Under the pieces are notes generated by a model, which worked only from the letters and a program-made list of their open reading frames with translations, ran no database searches and was not told the origin of the DNA. A stretch of 64,000 nucleotides of DNA from Chitinophagales bacterium (GTDB lineage Bacteria > Bacteroidota > Bacteroidia > Chitinophagales > Chitinophagaceae): assembly GCA_015655015.1 (NCBI GenBank), contig JAATFV010000123.1, positions 17,134 to 81,133 of the forward strand, given 5' to 3'. This document shows positions 25,106-33,361 of this stretch, piece by piece (position 1 is the stretch's first letter; every line of letters starts with the position of its first letter). The position numbers and the translations under genes are program-made.

Positions 25106-26630
25106 TCTAAAAAATATAAAGAGGATCTATTTCATAGGCATAGGAGGCATCGGGATGAGCGCGCTGGCGAGGTATTTCCGGTTTCACGGAAAAGAAGTGA
25201 GCGGGTATGACAGGACAGCCACTCCTCTCACCAGGCAGCTGGAGAGCGAAGGTATTCCTGTTCATTATGAGGATGACCCGGAACAGGCTCCCCGGGATGC
25301 GGAGCTGGTCGTATATACGCCGGCAGTGCCAAAGGATCATAAAGAGCTGCTCTATTATCAGCAGCATCAATATACGATCCTGAAACGGAGTGACGTGCTG
25401 GGTGAGATCACCAATAGCTCTTTTAATATCTGTGTGGCCGGCACGCATGGCAAAACGACCATTACGACAATGATAGCGCATATCCTGCGGCATAGCGGTT
25501 ATGGCTGCAACGCCTTTCTGGGAGGGATTGCCGTTAACTATAACAGCAATTTCTGGAGTGACCGGCGAAATGTTTGTGTGGTGGAAGCGGACGAGTACGA
25601 CCGAAGCTTTTTGAAGCTGAGCCCCAACGTAGCTGTGATCACGGCAATGGATGCCGACCACCTCGACATTTACGGTACGGCTGAGGCAGTGGAACAGGCT
25701 TTCATTGATTTTTCCGGGAGGCTGAAACCGGGCGGATTGTTGGTGAGCAAGTGGGGGCTGAAGAGAGGGGGAGCGCTGAAGGGCGACCATCACCTGACCT
25801 ACAGCCTGCAGGGGGCAGATCGGGGACAGCTCGTTGCAGCTGGCCAGCCGGCAGTCTCCGGAGAGCCTTCCGTCTCCGGAGAGCCTTCCGTCTCCGGAGA
25901 GCCTTCCGTTTCCGGAGAGCCTTCCGTTTCAGGACAGCCCGCCGTTTCCGGACAGCCTGCTGTTTCCGGACAAGCCGTCCCTCCCGATGTCTATGCCTTC
26001 GGCATCACCATGACCCGGGGCAGCTACGCATTCGGAGTGCGGACAAAAGACTGGACCTTGGAGAACGTCGTGCTGAATATGGGAGGAATGCATAATGTGG
26101 AGAATGTTACGGCGGCCATTGCTGTAGCACATCACCTGGGTATCGACAATGAAAAAATAAAGGCGGCCGTAGCAGCCTTTAAAGGAGTAAAGAGAAGGTT
26201 CGAGTATATTATCAAAGACACGGGACGAATCTTCATCGATGACTATGCGCATCATCCGGAGGAATTGAGGGCTTTGATCAGCGGGGCAAAGGGTTTGTTT
26301 GAGGGTATGACATGTACGGTGATATTCCAGCCGCATTTGTTCTCAAGGACCCGGGACTTTGCGGATGAATTTGCGGCCAGCCTGGACCTGGCAGATGAAG
26401 TTTACCTGCTGCCCATCTATCCGGCGAGGGAATTGCCAATGGAAGGAGTGACCAGCGGGCTGATAGCGAAGAAAATGACACCGGGGAAGGCCCGGCTCTG
26501 CGAAAAGAAAGAATTATTGGAAATAGTAAAGGAGAGAACGAAGATCAAGGGAGAACTGGAATTAGTGATCACGGCAGGAGCGGGAGATATCGATGCGCTC
26601 GTTGAGCCGTTGAGGCAGCTGCTGGTATAA
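25098..26630 (+). CDS. murC: UDP-N-acetylmuramate:L-alanine ligase with in-frame repeat insert
   Basis: MurC adds L-alanine to UDP-MurNAc, the first committed ligase of the pathway. The 510 residues contain the Rossmann start YFIGIGGIGMSALA, the P-loop CVAGTHGKTTITTMI (113 on), VVEADEYDRSFL, AMDADHLDIYG, RRFEY and DDYAHHPEEL, and the C-terminal FQPHLFSRTRDF. An insert of seven 6-residue units (GQPAVS/GEPSVS, residues 249-290) interrupts the central domain between LTYSLQG and DVYAFGIT. It is encoded by an 18-bp minisatellite and explains much of the excess over E. coli (491 residues). The motifs are otherwise intact, so the enzyme should be active. It overlaps murG by 8 bp. Confidence 0.97.
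   Translation: MVDLKNIKRIYFIGIGGIGMSALARYFRFHGKEVSGYDRTATPLTRQLESEGIPVHYEDDPEQAPRDAELVVYTPAVPKDHKELLYYQQHQYTILKRSDVLGEITNSSFNICVAGTHGKTTITTMIAHILRHSGYGCNAFLGGIAVNYNSNFWSDRRNVCVVEADEYDRSFLKLSPNVAVITAMDADHLDIYGTAEAVEQAFIDFSGRLKPGGLLVSKWGLKRGGALKGDHHLTYSLQGADRGQLVAAGQPAVSGEPSVSGEPSVSGEPSVSGEPSVSGQPAVSGQPAVSGQAVPPDVYAFGITMTRGSYAFGVRTKDWTLENVVLNMGGMHNVENVTAAIAVAHHLGIDNEKIKAAVAAFKGVKRRFEYIIKDTGRIFIDDYAHHPEELRALISGAKGLFEGMTCTVIFQPHLFSRTRDFADEFAASLDLADEVYLLPIYPARELPMEGVTSGLIAKKMTPGKARLCEKKELLEIVKERTKIKGELELVITAGAGDIDALVEPLRQLLV
25842..25967 (+). repeat. 18-bp coding minisatellite in murC (7 units)
   Basis: Seven consecutive 18-bp units encode GQPAVS or GEPSVS in frame. Four middle units (GEPSVS) are almost identical at the DNA level; the outer ones are GQPAVS variants. 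Period, frame and degeneracy gradient suggest expansion by slippage from the centre of the array. Confidence 0.95.
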
Positions 26631-26654
26631 TGTTGAGGCAGCTTCTGGTATAAT
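26609..26654 (+). repeat. 23-bp tandem duplication spanning the murC stop codon
   Basis: Bases 26609-26631 and 26632-26654 are identical except for one base. The first copy encodes the last residues of MurC (…RQLLV) and its TAA; the second repeats this just after the stop. Confidence 0.9.
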
Positions 26655-26692
26655 TTATTGTGAACGGGATTTATCTACCCGAGCACTTTTGT

Positions 26693-26728
26693 ACCCGTCT
26701 GACGGTCCGATAAGGTCGTCAGGCGGGT
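26693..26728. other. Hairpin between murC and ftsQ
   Basis: ACCCGTCTGACG (26693-26704) pairs with CGTCAGGCGGGT (26717-26728) over 12 positions with one G-T wobble. It lies 21 bp before the ftsQ ATG. Without a T-run it is not a canonical terminator; it may modulate transcript processing or ftsQ translation. Confidence 0.5.
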
Positions 26729-26749
26729 CTCAAAAAATGAAGTAAATGA

Positions 26750-27916
26750 ATGCAGGTAATGGGGATGAACGTCAATATCAGGAAAATTTTTGTGGCCGCC
26801 TTCTGGTGTTTGGCGGGTATCGGCATACTGATATTGCTGGGAGCGGCTATAAAATACAGGAACAACAAGACCTGTAAAGGATACAAGATCGAGATCTCCG
26901 GGCCTTCCGGTGAGCTGTTCATCGGTAAAAAGGAAATAAATGACCTGCTGACATCGGCAGGAGCGGGAAAGTGGCAGGACAGGGCCATCCCCTCTTTTGA
27001 TCTGCGGCGGATGGAGTCGGTGCTGGAAAAAAATATCTGGATCCGGGATGCGCAATTGTTCTTTGATAATAACGGGATATTACGGGTGAACGTGATAGAA
27101 AGGGAGCCGGCAACGCGCATCTTTACAGAAGGCGGCAACAGCTTTTATATCGATAGCAGTGGCGTGCAGCTGCCATTATCGGATAAGCTGCCGGTAAAAT
27201 TGCCTGTCTTCACGGATTATCCCGCTCAAGGGATCAGGCTTCATGGGGAAGACAGTCTTCTCACCGTACAGATCCGGCAGCTGAGCGGTTTTATCCGGAA
27301 TGACCCATTCTGGATGGCGCAGATCGCCCAGGTAGCCATCACTCCCGACAGGAACTTTGAATTGGTGCCCACGGTCGGCAATCATTTGATCGAATTCGGA
27401 GATGGCAGCGACTATGAACAAAAATTTCACCGGCTCTTTATTTTCTATAAAGAAGTGCTGAGCCGGACAGGGCTCGATAAATATTCCAGGATCGATATTG
27501 CCTATGCCGGACAGGTGATCGGTACTAAAAAAGGAAGTGAAGGGACAAGGTTCGACTCTATACAGGGAATGAAGAATATCCAGCAGATGATCCGTTCGGC
27601 ACAGCAATTGCAGGCCGATACGGTTCGTCAGATGAACCCGCGGCCGCTGGAACACAGCACAGAGACGGAGCAGACCCTGACGAACCATGACCTGATCCCC
27701 GACTCTCCATCCTATGAAAGACCACCACCGGCGAAACCGGTTGATACACATCCGGTATCCAATCCCGTGAGGACCACACCCGGCGCGCCGCCTTTGAGAA
27801 CCGGAGCCGGTAAAGAGCCTTTGAGAACACCGGGAGAGCCGGACAGAGAGAAGCCCAAGCCGGGAAGAACCGGTCCCAAAGCTGTAATGCCCAAAAAACC
27901 AATAAAAAACAACTAA
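26750..27916 (+). CDS. ftsQ: Cell division protein FtsQ/DivIB
   Basis: FtsQ is a bitopic divisome scaffold that recruits FtsL/FtsB. The 388-residue protein has a short cytoplasmic start, one membrane helix (about 12-34), and a POTRA-like region with ISGPSGELFIGKKEI (49-63). The beta domain follows (LEKNIWIRDAQLFF, VNVIEREPATRIF, FYIDSSGVQLPLS). After about residue 295 comes a 93-residue tail rich in Pro, Arg, Lys, Thr and Gly that E. coli FtsQ lacks. The ATG at 26750 is used; an alternative ATG at 26765 would lose five residues. Its place between murC and ftsA is standard, but ddl is absent. Confidence 0.93.
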   Translation: MQVMGMNVNIRKIFVAAFWCLAGIGILILLGAAIKYRNNKTCKGYKIEISGPSGELFIGKKEINDLLTSAGAGKWQDRAIPSFDLRRMESVLEKNIWIRDAQLFFDNNGILRVNVIEREPATRIFTEGGNSFYIDSSGVQLPLSDKLPVKLPVFTDYPAQGIRLHGEDSLLTVQIRQLSGFIRNDPFWMAQIAQVAITPDRNFELVPTVGNHLIEFGDGSDYEQKFHRLFIFYKEVLSRTGLDKYSRIDIAYAGQVIGTKKGSEGTRFDSIQGMKNIQQMIRSAQQLQADTVRQMNPRPLEHSTETEQTLTNHDLIPDSPSYERPPPAKPVDTHPVSNPVRTTPGAPPLRTGAGKEPLRTPGEPDREKPKPGRTGPKAVMPKKPIKNN

Positions 27917-27934
27917 AATAAAATAAACTAGACT

Positions 27935-29314
27935 ATGAACTACGAGCAACCAATTATTGTCGGACTCGACATCGGTACGACCAAGATCGCTGCCATTGCT
28001 GGTCGTAAGAACGAGTATGGCAAGCTGGAAATATTAGGATTTGGACGCGCTAATTCCAATGGAGTAAAGCACGGACAGGTGTTGAATATAGATGAAACGA
28101 TAAAGGCGATTCAAATGGCGCTGGATAACTGTTATGCTTCCAATCCCAACCTGGAGATTACCGAAGTATACGTAGGCATTGCCGGCCACCACATCAAGAG
28201 TCTTCAGACAAGGGGTGACATCGTCCGGCAGAACACGGATGACGAGATCACCCGCCGGGAGATCGATCAGCTTATTGCTGATCAATACAAGACCTATATC
28301 CCTGCCGGCGACCAGATCATCGATGTGATCCCACAGGAATTCACCGTGGATAATTTTCAGAATATCCCTAACCCGATCGGTTACGGCGGCGTAAAGGTCG
28401 GCGCCAATTTCCATATCATCACCGGCGATAAGAACGCCATCCGGAATATCAACCGGGCCGTGGAAAAGAGCAACTTGCTGACAAAAGACCTGGTCCTACA
28501 GCCCCTGGCCTCCGCAGCATCCGTCATGGGACAGGAAGACCTGGAGGCAGGCGTTGCGATCGTCGATATCGGCGGCGGCACCACAGACCTGGCTGTGTTC
28601 TATGAAGGGATCCTCAAACACACTGCGGTCATTCCATTCGGCGGTGAGAACATTACCAACGATATCAAGACCGGCCTGGGCGTATTGAAAACACAGGCTG
28701 AACAGATGAAAGTGCAGTTCGGCTCCGCCTTATCCAATGAGGCAAAAGCCAATGCCTATATTACCATACCCGGCTTGCGCGGGATGCCGGCCAAGGAGAT
28801 CAGCGTGAAGAACCTCGCCAATATCATACAGGCGCGTATGAGCGAGATCATGGACTTCGTTACCTATCATCTCAAGCAGGTAGGCCTGGATAATAAAACC
28901 CTGAACGGCGGTATCGTAATGACCGGCGGAGGCTCACAGCTCAGGCACCTGATCCAGCTGACGGAATATGTCACCGGCCTGAATGCCCGCATCGGTTATC
29001 CGACGGAACACCTGGCTGCAGGACATATCGAAGAGCTGGCCAAGCCTACTTACGCCACCTGTATCGGTCTTATTCTGAAAGGATACAGCGACTACGAACA
29101 CAACCGTAAGGAATTTGATAAGGGATACAAAAAAGTGGAAATCCCGGACAACCTGAAAAAGGTAGCGGCGCAATCCGGGGGAGATGCGCTACAGTCCCAG
29201 GAGCTATCACAACAGGAAAGAGTCCGCAACCGGAAAGGAATGAAAGATTTCTGGGGGAAGTTCAAAGATGGGATCATCGACCTCTTCAAAGAGGAAGAAG
29301 ATCATGCTCTCTGA
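27935..29314 (+). CDS. ftsA: Cell division protein FtsA
   Basis: FtsA is an actin-like ATPase that tethers FtsZ filaments to the inner membrane. The 459 residues carry the actin-fold motifs PIIVGLDIGTTKIAAIAG (phosphate 1), AIVDIGGGTTDLAVF (phosphate 2), and GGIVMTGGGSQLRHL (adenosine site). The SHS2-like 1C region falls near residues 85-165. The C-terminus (KDFWGKFKDGIIDLFKEE) can form the amphipathic membrane-targeting helix. It begins 18 bp after ftsQ, and ftsZ follows after 146 bp. Confidence 0.97.
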   Translation: MNYEQPIIVGLDIGTTKIAAIAGRKNEYGKLEILGFGRANSNGVKHGQVLNIDETIKAIQMALDNCYASNPNLEITEVYVGIAGHHIKSLQTRGDIVRQNTDDEITRREIDQLIADQYKTYIPAGDQIIDVIPQEFTVDNFQNIPNPIGYGGVKVGANFHIITGDKNAIRNINRAVEKSNLLTKDLVLQPLASAASVMGQEDLEAGVAIVDIGGGTTDLAVFYEGILKHTAVIPFGGENITNDIKTGLGVLKTQAEQMKVQFGSALSNEAKANAYITIPGLRGMPAKEISVKNLANIIQARMSEIMDFVTYHLKQVGLDNKTLNGGIVMTGGGSQLRHLIQLTEYVTGLNARIGYPTEHLAAGHIEELAKPTYATCIGLILKGYSDYEHNRKEFDKGYKKVEIPDNLKKVAAQSGGDALQSQELSQQERVRNRKGMKDFWGKFKDGIIDLFKEEEDHAL

Positions 29315-29334
29315 TCCTCCAACCCCACCCCAAG

Positions 29335-29348
29335 CCCCCTAAAGGGGG
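29335..29348 (+). other. Short hairpin between ftsA and ftsZ
   Basis: CCCCC, loop TAAA, GGGGG forms in the 146-bp ftsA-ftsZ gap. The flanking C-rich sequence and a GGGGAGGTTTGGCGGGGC stretch at about 29418-29435 resemble the CCTxxxGG intergenic repeats common in this phylum. It may reset ftsZ expression relative to ftsA. Confidence 0.4.
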
Positions 29349-29460
29349 AATAGAAGGGAAAAAACAGTGTGTGAGAAAGTTCTTTATAATAGTAGTATGT
29401 TTTTAATTGCCCTAAGCCTGCCCTTCAGGGGAGGTTTGGCGGGGCGTAAATTTTATTGTC

Positions 29461-31440
29461 ATGATCCATTTTGATCTACCGAAAGAGAAATCATCCATCA
29501 TCAAAGTTATTGGTGTGGGTGGTGGTGGCAGCAATGCAGTGAACCATATGTTCAGCCAGAACATAGAGGGGGTGAACTTCATCATTTGTAACACCGATGC
29601 GCAGGCCATTGCGCAGAGCAAAGTCCCCAATAGAGTACAGCTGGGGCCGCACCTGACGCAGGGGCTGGGAGCGGGGGCCAACCCGGACATCGGCCGGCAA
29701 GCGACGGAAGAGAGCCTGGAAGAGATCAAACAGATCCTGGAAGTAAATACCAAAATGGCTTTTATATGTGCCGGCATGGGTGGCGGCACCGGTACGGGAG
29801 GTGCTCCTATTATCTCTAAAATATGCAAGGATCTGGGCATTCTTACCGTAGGCATCATCACTACCCCTTTTTCTTATGAAGGAAAGAAACGTCAGCTACA
29901 GGCGGAAGAAGGCATCCGGGTGATGAAACAATATGTGGATACTCTCCTGGTCATCAGCAATGACAAGCTGCGCCACCAGTTCGGTAACCTTAAGATGAAA
30001 GAGGCGTTCGCAAAAGCCGACAATGTGCTGGCGACAGCCGCTAAGTGCATTACCGATGTGATCAACAGCACAGGTCAGATCAACGTTGACTTTGCGGATG
30101 TATGCACCGTTATGCGCAATGGCGGAGTCGCTATATTGGGCAGCGCTACTGCTAAAGGGGATGGCCGTGCTCAAAGGGCGATCGAGGAAGCGCTCAATTC
30201 TCCTCTCCTGAATGACAGCGAGATACGCGGCGCTAAATGGATCCTCATCAATATCAATTCCTGCGAAGGGGAGCATGAGTTTACTATGGATGAGGTAGAG
30301 GTCATTCAGAATTATCTGCTCAGTCAGGCCGGGGAGCACACCGATGTGATCCTGGGGCTGGGATATGATAATTCCCTGGGCGCCCATCTGGGCATCACGC
30401 TCATTGCCACTGGCTTCGAACACAGAGAGCCCTTCGCTAAGGAATCCGAGGCGCAGCCGATCCCTAAGAAGGAAGAGAAAATACTCATGACTTTAAGTTC
30501 ACCTGCAGAGGAACAACTGGTAAAACGGCCTGTCCTTCCCGTTACCGAAATCAAAAAAGAATCGCCGAACTCAAAAGAACCGCCGGCGGTGGGTACCTCC
30601 TCCATTTCTTCGGCCCCACTGCCGGATTCTTTGCAGCCCAGGCTGGTCGACATGCCTCCGCAGGCGACCCCATTGACCCTTTTCGCCAATGAAGAGCCCG
30701 CTCCGCTTTCCGCTTTCAATGACTCTTCAAGCCTCAACGGCTCAGCAGGTTCCGGTGCATCCTCCGTTCCCGCAAATGTGGACAAACCGGTGGAAAAAAA
30801 TGAACAAACGCAAAGGATAGAATGGGTACTTTCGCCTGATCCCGAATCCGTACCTATTCCTAATAAAAATAGTCCGGCGTCCGATGCCGAAAGAAGTTCT
30901 CCGGTGTCTGCGTCTGCAGCGTCCGGAGGATACCTTGCAAGGCCCTCCAATATCTATGCGGAAGAACCGCGGAATGAACGACAATCCAACCCCGAACACA
31001 CAGCACCTGTAAAGCAACCTGTCCTGAACACACCTGTTCCGGATCCGCCCGGAGAAGAAGAGGCCGGATCTGATATGCAGCTAGTATTCAGAGATAAGGG
31101 TTCAGCGGCGGATGAGCCTGGGGCCCACCAAGCTCACTCACTTTCGGTGCCGAACTCATCCACAGAGGAGCCTGCCATGCAGGACGATGCGGATGATCCC
31201 AAACGCAGGGCAGCAGAACGAATCAACAAGTTGCGCAACTTGTCATTCAATATCAATGCTGCCGATCCGAATAACGAGTTTGAAACTGTGCCGGCATACA
31301 TCCGCCGCAATTTAGAGCTGTACAATACTATCTCCAATGTGGAGAACTTCTACAGCAACTATGAAGTGAAAACCGATGAAAATAATAACACAGAGATCAG
31401 TACGATCAATACCTTCCTGGATGGCAAAAGACCGGATTGA
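29461..31440 (+). CDS. ftsZ: Cell division protein FtsZ with a very long C-terminal linker
   Basis: FtsZ is the tubulin-like GTPase that forms the division ring. The GTPase domain (about 1-320) has IKVIGVGGGGSNAVNHM, the tubulin signature GGGTGTG at 107-113, and the T7 loop NVDFADV (208-214). From about 322 to 579 the sequence is rich in Ser, Pro, Glu and Ala and probably disordered. A conserved tail follows (580-640: RRAAERINKLRNLSF, then FETVPAYIRRNLEL), the probable FtsA-binding motif region of Bacteroidota. At 659 residues it is much longer than E. coli FtsZ (383). It is the last gene of the cluster and is followed by a clear terminator. Confidence 0.98.
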   Translation: MIHFDLPKEKSSIIKVIGVGGGGSNAVNHMFSQNIEGVNFIICNTDAQAIAQSKVPNRVQLGPHLTQGLGAGANPDIGRQATEESLEEIKQILEVNTKMAFICAGMGGGTGTGGAPIISKICKDLGILTVGIITTPFSYEGKKRQLQAEEGIRVMKQYVDTLLVISNDKLRHQFGNLKMKEAFAKADNVLATAAKCITDVINSTGQINVDFADVCTVMRNGGVAILGSATAKGDGRAQRAIEEALNSPLLNDSEIRGAKWILININSCEGEHEFTMDEVEVIQNYLLSQAGEHTDVILGLGYDNSLGAHLGITLIATGFEHREPFAKESEAQPIPKKEEKILMTLSSPAEEQLVKRPVLPVTEIKKESPNSKEPPAVGTSSISSAPLPDSLQPRLVDMPPQATPLTLFANEEPAPLSAFNDSSSLNGSAGSGASSVPANVDKPVEKNEQTQRIEWVLSPDPESVPIPNKNSPASDAERSSPVSASAASGGYLARPSNIYAEEPRNERQSNPEHTAPVKQPVLNTPVPDPPGEEEAGSDMQLVFRDKGSAADEPGAHQAHSLSVPNSSTEEPAMQDDADDPKRRAAERINKLRNLSFNINAADPNNEFETVPAYIRRNLELYNTISNVENFYSNYEVKTDENNNTEISTINTFLDGKRPD

Positions 31441-31486
31441 AATCTGGTGAGCGCTCCGTACAATAGTTTGTTTTTAGTTGTTTTAT

Positions 31487-31516
31487 TCCCCCTGGTTCTC
31501 CGGGGGGATTTTTTTT
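31487..31516 (+). terminator. Rho-independent terminator after ftsZ
   Basis: TCCCCC (31487-31492) pairs with GGGGGA (31503-31508), followed by eight T. It ends the dcw transcript 47 bp after the ftsZ stop. Confidence 0.9.
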
Positions 31517-31568
31517 GTATCCCTAGCTCCACTTCACCTAACTTTAACCTATAAATTGTCGCTCCACA

Positions 31569-32507
31569 ATGCCCAACATTCTTATCACCGGCGGAACAGG
31601 CCTGATCGGTATGACTCTGAGCCGCATGCTCCTCGAAAAAGGATATACCGTTACCCTCTTATCCCGCAATTCCCGTAAAGAAACCCGGTCCCCGATCCTC
31701 ACCGCCCATTGGGATCCGCAGACGCAGACCATCGATGCTGAAGCGATCCGGCAGGCTGACTATATCATCCACCTGGCTGGCGCCAATGTTGCCGACAAAA
31801 GGTGGAGTAAAAAGAGAAAAAAAGAAATAGTGGAAAGCCGCACAAAGAGCAGCGCCCTTATCATAAAAGCTTTACAGGAGATACCCAATAAAGTGCGGGC
31901 CGTCGTCAGCGCCTCCGGCATCGGCTGGTATGGTCCCGATCCATTAATACCTAATCCGAACCCCTTTGAAGAGACGGCCCCTGCAGACGAAGATTTCCTG
32001 GGAGAGACTTGCCGTCTCTGGGAAAACTCAATCACGCCCGTCACGTCGATGGGCAAACGATTGGTTATTTTACGCACCGGCATCGTGCTCAGCAACGAAG
32101 GGGGCGCCCTGGCGGAATTTAAAAAGCCTGTAAAAATGGGGATAGCAGCTATCCTGGGCAGCGGCAAACAGATAATAAGCTGGATCCACGTAGAGGACCT
32201 TTGCCGTCTCTTCCTGCAGGCCATTGAACACCCTGATTGGGCCGGTGTATATAACGCCGTAGCACCCAGGCCGGTTGATAACAGGGCGTTGACCCTGGAA
32301 CTGGCAGGTCGACTTAAAGGAAAATATTTTGTTCCCGTCTATATTCCTTCTTTCCTGCTGAAGATCGTTTTGGGGGAATTGTGCATTGAAGTATTAAAAA
32401 GCGCCACGGTCAGCGCAAAAAGAGCCCGGATCGCCGGATTTCAATTCCTCTATCCTTCCATTCAGAGTGCGCTGGAAGAATTACTTCCTCCGAAGGCCCG
32501 GTCGTGA
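31569..32507 (+). CDS. TIGR01777/SDR39U1-family epimerase-like protein
   Basis: The 312-residue protein has an N-terminal NAD(P)-binding motif ILITGGTGLIG (residues 4-14), an extended-SDR core with HLAGANVADKRW, and ASGIGWYG, the family's variant of the catalytic Y segment. The family C-terminal segment VSAKRARIAGFQFLYPSIQSAL is also present. Members are widespread; their substrate is not known. It lies just after the ftsZ terminator as an independent gene, convergent with the ABC transporter pair, 17 bp away. Confidence 0.9.
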   Translation: MPNILITGGTGLIGMTLSRMLLEKGYTVTLLSRNSRKETRSPILTAHWDPQTQTIDAEAIRQADYIIHLAGANVADKRWSKKRKKEIVESRTKSSALIIKALQEIPNKVRAVVSASGIGWYGPDPLIPNPNPFEETAPADEDFLGETCRLWENSITPVTSMGKRLVILRTGIVLSNEGGALAEFKKPVKMGIAAILGSGKQIISWIHVEDLCRLFLQAIEHPDWAGVYNAVAPRPVDNRALTLELAGRLKGKYFVPVYIPSFLLKIVLGELCIEVLKSATVSAKRARIAGFQFLYPSIQSALEELLPPKARS

Positions 32508-32524
32508 CCCGGGTGCGGGTCACT

Positions 32525-33361
32525 TTACAAATCGCTTTTCACAAAATTCCTCCCCGTCACCAGGCAATAGATCACCACGTACAGCAGGGCCGCCAGGAGA
32601 TAGGCTGGTATATGGCTTTCCCATTTAGCTGCATCCTGCTGTGAAAGAATAGCTTTTGCATACGGAAAAGGGATCAGCCTGTCCGTCACTTCCTCCGGGA
32701 GATAATTCACCGCATTGATATCGTACTTACCGCGGAAGATACCTACAACGATCTGTTCTACGATCATGTAAATGAAGAACAGCCCCATGGTCAGCCCCGC
32801 CCTCTTGATTAACATCGATAATAAAAAGGCGATCAGCGAATAGGACAACATTTCTATGAAATAGAAAAGAACGAACCGGACTGCGCCAATGGCCGCAGCC
32901 CCCGCGCCCGTCTTATTATTAAGAAAGCCGAATAAAAAGGCTGTCACGTATACCGTGATGGTAGTCAGGGCTGATAAGATGAACACTTCGATCAGCTTGA
33001 CGCTGACAAACTGCTTGCGGCTCCAGCCGTCAATGATATTTTGCCGATGCGTCTTATAGGTAAATTCATTTGTCGTCAGGGTGATGATCAGAATGGCAGG
33101 AATAATGAATAACAGGCTCGAATTCCAGCTGACCGTCTGCCAGGCATCCGGGAAACCGAAAGGACTCCCCAGGATGCCCTTCCCCTTTCCTTTGGGGAAA
33201 CTGTTATTCATAAGATTATAGAGCATATAATTAAAAGCAGGAATGCTGACAATAGTGATCGACAGCAAGATCCAGAAAGTACGGTAATTCTTTACCTTCA
33301 TCCATTCTACCCGTAATAATCTTAGCATAAAAAACGAATTTTTAGTTTGGGTTCCGTTCAT
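32525..33361 (-). CDS. ABC-2 type transporter permease
   Basis: This 278-residue membrane protein has about six helices and the layout of ABC-2 export permeases: an N-terminal cytoplasmic start (LRLLRVEWMKVKNYRTFWILL), a LTTNEFTYKTHRQNIIDGWSR segment after helix 2, and a C-terminal helix with LLAALLYVVIYCLV. Its ATG lies inside the end of the ATP-binding gene (20-bp overlap), so the two are coupled. Relatives include subunits linked to bacteriocin self-protection or gliding; the substrate is unknown. Confidence 0.87.
   Translation of the reverse strand: MNGTQTKNSFFMLRLLRVEWMKVKNYRTFWILLSITIVSIPAFNYMLYNLMNNSFPKGKGKGILGSPFGFPDAWQTVSWNSSLLFIIPAILIITLTTNEFTYKTHRQNIIDGWSRKQFVSVKLIEVFILSALTTITVYVTAFLFGFLNNKTGAGAAAIGAVRFVLFYFIEMLSYSLIAFLLSMLIKRAGLTMGLFFIYMIVEQIVVGIFRGKYDINAVNYLPEEVTDRLIPFPYAKAILSQQDAAKWESHIPAYLLAALLYVVIYCLVTGRNFVKSDL

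Noticed and set aside
25842..25967. Regular short repeats that might be taken for a CRISPR array
   Set aside because: They are 18-bp units without spacers and encode in-frame hexapeptides in murC.
29395..29460. Small gene between ftsA and ftsZ
   Set aside because: The gap contains only the C-rich hairpin type seen in many Bacteroidota gaps and no start with coding bias.
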